25,844 nucleotides of DNA from an uncultured Lachnospiraceae bacterium. Lineage in GTDB: Bacteria; Bacillota; Clostridia; Lachnospirales; Lachnospiraceae. Positions 23,611 to 25,844 of this stretch are shown piece after piece (position 1 is the first letter of the stretch; the number at the start of each line of letters is the position of its first letter). Position numbers and translations under genes: made by a program. Location: NCBI GenBank assembly GCA_910578715.1, contig CAJTRL010000057.1:1-25844 (forward strand). The letters run 5' to 3'. Under the pieces are notes generated by a model. The model did not search any database and had not been told where the DNA came from. It saw only the letters and a list, made by a program, of their open reading frames with translations.

Positions 23611-24927
23611 CTAACGATTTAACTCCGCCAGCAGTTCGTCCGCATTCATTTTTCCCTCAATATATTCATAATTTCCCGCGTCATAGACATCGCATTCTTC
23701 ATCCGTAACCTCTCTGCCGTCTATCTTATTTACGCCATAATTGCCGTAAGAATCCTCTTCCGCTTCATCGGGCATACCGTTCCCGTTCGCATCGTCAAAA
23801 TTGTAAATCACAATCTGCACCACCTGTTCCAGCGAATGACGCGGCCCGATTGTCATATAGGTAAGGTAATTTATCAGTCCCGCGTAGTCCGCGTTATAAT
23901 TGCGCAGACTGTTATTCCCCGGCGAATATTCATAGCCCGCGTTTCCCATTGCGCCATATCCCCAGTCGTTCATCAGCGCATAAACACTGCCCTCGCTGTA
24001 AGTATAAAGGCTCATATGATAGCCGTTGTTGCCTGAGGCGAGCTCCGGGATATCGTCCCCGTCAAAATCAATCAAATCATACTGTATTCCGTCCGAATAT
24101 TCCGACGGCCCCGGATTTTCCAGTTCCCGCAGGCGGACGACCGCTTCATAGGCTTCCTGATAACCGGAAAATTCGCCGTTCTTTTTCCCGCCTGTCAAAT
24201 ATGCCCGTATCTTCGGTATCGTCACTTCATCCAGCGATTCTGTCAGCCGTTCCGACAGTCTTCTCTGCGAAAAAAAATACAGTTCACCCATTTCCGCAAA
24301 GAACCCGTCCTCGTAGTAGACCATCGCAAACGTCGTATCTCCATACGTTTCAACCAGCACGATATCCGTAATCCCATCGAAATTCACATCGAAAAAGGAA
24401 ACGGCATCCAGGCTGGCAAACTGTTTTCCCTGTATGGCTTCCGGAACATAACCGCTTACGGTCGATAAAACGGCGTCATCCTTCACTATCTGCATATAAA
24501 AACCTTTTTCCCCCGGTGAATAGTGCGGCACGAATAAAACAGTCTCCCCGTTCTCCGTAAGCGCAAATTCAAAAATCTGGTCTGTCAGGCAGTCGCTTCC
24601 GAACTGTTTTTTCAGCGCATCTTCAGAGGCTGTTCTTTCCTCAGCCTCCGCGCCACTGTCCGGGGAAGTCATTTCTCCGTCATTTTCTGCGTTCTCCGAC
24701 GGGGTTTGCGCCTGTCCACCGCCTTCTGCACCGCCGTTTTCGTTTCCGTCGTTTTCATCGTTTGCCGCTTCTTTTCCGCCTTCCGTATCGCCGACGATTT
24801 CCACTTTGACCGGTTCGACCTCCATTTTCTCCTGTTCTCCGGCACAGGCTGAAAGCGTTCCCGCCGCCAGCAGACAAAGCAGACAGACGAATTGTATGGA
24901 AATGGTTCTTTGATTGTTCCGTAACAT
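23611..24927 (-). CDS. Acidic lipoprotein with calcium-binding-like DxNxDG motifs
   Basis: A 438-residue lipoprotein: signal segment ISIQFVCLLCLLAAG and lipobox LSAC with the lipidated Cys28. Residues 30-105 form a long acidic linker rich in Glu, Asn, Gly and Asp. The folded part has three motifs like FG-GAP/EF-hand loops: FFDVNFDGITDIVLVE, LIDFDGDDIPELASGN and FDDANGNGMPDEAEED, each with Asp/Asn at metal-ligand spacing. Similar proteins in Firmicutes are of unknown role at the cell surface. The ATG has GAGGGGGA about eight bases upstream. A TATAAT box with a TG extension lies about 105 bases before it. The gene stands alone between hisS and the transporter. Confidence 0.85.
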   Translation of the reverse strand: MLRNNQRTISIQFVCLLCLLAAGTLSACAGEQEKMEVEPVKVEIVGDTEGGKEAANDENDGNENGGAEGGGQAQTPSENAENDGEMTSPDSGAEAEERTASEDALKKQFGSDCLTDQIFEFALTENGETVLFVPHYSPGEKGFYMQIVKDDAVLSTVSGYVPEAIQGKQFASLDAVSFFDVNFDGITDIVLVETYGDTTFAMVYYEDGFFAEMGELYFFSQRRLSERLTESLDEVTIPKIRAYLTGGKKNGEFSGYQEAYEAVVRLRELENPGPSEYSDGIQYDLIDFDGDDIPELASGNNGYHMSLYTYSEGSVYALMNDWGYGAMGNAGYEYSPGNNSLRNYNADYAGLINYLTYMTIGPRHSLEQVVQIVIYNFDDANGNGMPDEAEEDSYGNYGVNKIDGREVTDEECDVYDAGNYEYIEGKMNADELLAELNR

Positions 24928-25031
24928 TCTGATTCCCCCTCGTATCGTTACCTCTCAGACATCATCAATTGTCCAGCCTTGCGATTATATTAGCCCGCAA
25001 ACGTAGGGACAAAAAATTTTCAGCTTTCTTA

Positions 25032-25040
25032 ATTATAGCA
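25032..25040 (-). promoter_or_regulatory. Extended -10 promoter candidate of the lipoprotein gene
   Basis: On minus, TATAAT (25032-25037) is preceded directly by TGC, giving an extended -10. The -35 region is only T-rich. The leader would be about 97 bases. Confidence 0.55.
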
Positions 25041-25105
25041 TGGCTCTTCTGAAAAAAACGATAAAATTCTCTAACAACACTTGTAAAATATTCTACACAT
25101 CTTTA

Positions 25106-25844
25106 TCACTCTGTTTCGCCACCCTGCTTTTCCTCCAGTTTCCTGAAAAAGCCTGTGGCAAGCAGACCAGTCGCGCATACCACAATTCCCGAAGGAATCA
25201 ATACAAAATACACAGTCCCCTGGAACTTGTCAAACAAAAATCCATATACTATCTGTCCAGCCGGCTGGGCGCACAACGTAACAGCGGATGTATAAGCCAT
25301 AATCTTCCCAATCAGCTCATCCGGCGTATTCTGCTGAATCATGGATACCGCAAAAATAGAAAAAATACTGATTGCGGCCTGCATACCGCAGAAGGCAGCA
25401 ACAATCACAGCATATCTTGTCATCACGCCGGATGGGAAAAGAAATATAACTCCCGCCGGAACGATACATACACCGATTGCCGCAAGCACATACGATAATC
25501 TGCCGGATTTTAACTTCCCCGTAAGAAGTCCCGCCGCAATACTTCCCAGGATAGTTGCAACCGCCAGCGCGCTCTCCGCCCCGCCATAAAATTTTGCGTC
25601 CAGACCAAGCACGGCCCGGACAAGAAAGGGCAGCCCAACCAGCGTAACCCCCATGACAAAAAAACGCGAGAATGCCGCCAGAAGCAGCATCTTCATGATA
25701 TCCGGCCGCTCTTTCATGATAAAACGGATACTGCCGGAAAAATCATTTTTTACCATGGACAAAACATTTCCCTGAAACTCCCTGGCCTGATAACCCAGTC
25801 TGATAAAACATTCAAATAACGCCGTGATAAAAAAGCATACAACA
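25106..25844 (-). CDS. MFS transporter, C-terminal part (runs off the window)
   Basis: The frame stays open to the right edge, so the N-terminal half lies outside; about 245 residues are visible. A cytoplasmic loop (LGYQAREFQGNVLSMVKNDF, then a basic stretch) is followed by six hydrophobic helices, matching the second half of a 12-helix major facilitator. GKIMAYTSAVTLCAQPAGQI and GFLFDKF resemble the MFS_3/macrolide-efflux branch, where this loop includes a conserved Gly-rich helix. It ends in a charged tail KLEEKQGGETE. An internal TTG near 25762 is not the true start because coding continues upstream. The substrate is unknown; drug or metabolite efflux is likely. Confidence 0.88.
   Translation of the reverse strand, partial: VVCFFITALFECFIRLGYQAREFQGNVLSMVKNDFSGSIRFIMKERPDIMKMLLLAAFSRFFVMGVTLVGLPFLVRAVLGLDAKFYGGAESALAVATILGSIAAGLLTGKLKSGRLSYVLAAIGVCIVPAGVIFLFPSGVMTRYAVIVAAFCGMQAAISIFSIFAVSMIQQNTPDELIGKIMAYTSAVTLCAQPAGQIVYGFLFDKFQGTVYFVLIPSGIVVCATGLLATGFFRKLEEKQGGETE

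Noticed and set aside
1..25844. CRISPR arrays, tRNA or rRNA genes, intact insertion sequences
   Set aside because: No regularly spaced repeats, cloverleaf-like sequences, rRNA segments or transposase frames were seen on either strand.

Overview
The window looks like a chromosomal segment of a Clostridia bacterium, most likely a Lachnospiraceae. The strongest taxonomic signal is the block TIGR04086-type membrane protein - SCIFF peptide - SCIFF radical SAM maturase - fused SecDF, which is characteristic of Clostridia. Gram-positive style GGAGG ribosome binding sites, several TTG starts and sigma-A type promoters agree with this. Nearly all genes lie on the minus strand; only an XRE regulator and a CorC-type protein (with their promoters) are on plus.

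Positions 1-4793 are the end of a surface polysaccharide locus, read on minus in the order GT4, GT32, WbsX-type, another glycosyltransferase, and a flippase that breaks off after 177 codons. This part is visibly more AT-rich than the rest, which suggests horizontal exchange. A decayed AAA-ATPase-like gene (4995-5647) sits at its border.

Positions 6040-10668 form a second envelope module. A Ser/Thr/Ala-rich secreted protein, a GT-C-like multi-membrane protein and a polyprenyl-phosphate type GT2 enzyme lie in line on minus. An XRE regulator diverges from them. The shared intergenic region has a perfect 9+4+9 palindrome between divergent promoter candidates. I infer a dedicated extracytoplasmic glycosylation system; this is the best candidate for something undescribed.

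Positions 10699-15509 are the SCIFF (ranthipeptide) and protein export block. A bidirectional terminator separates it from the XRE gene. The 47-residue SCIFF precursor, with six cysteines, lies at 14688-14831. Between it and the membrane protein gene is a long imperfect inverted repeat (14940-15123). A divergent CorC/HlyC-type gene follows on plus.

Positions 16944-25844 are mostly housekeeping and transport genes on minus: a HAD phosphatase, an SseB-domain protein, an acyltransferase-3 membrane protein with a terminator-like leader hairpin, a DUF1284 protein with an internal repeat insertion coupled to bioY, an isochorismatase-family hydrolase, a small conserved-looking protein, hisS, an acidic lipoprotein, and the C-terminal part of an MFS transporter that runs off the right edge. 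I see no rRNA, tRNA, CRISPR array or intact insertion sequence.
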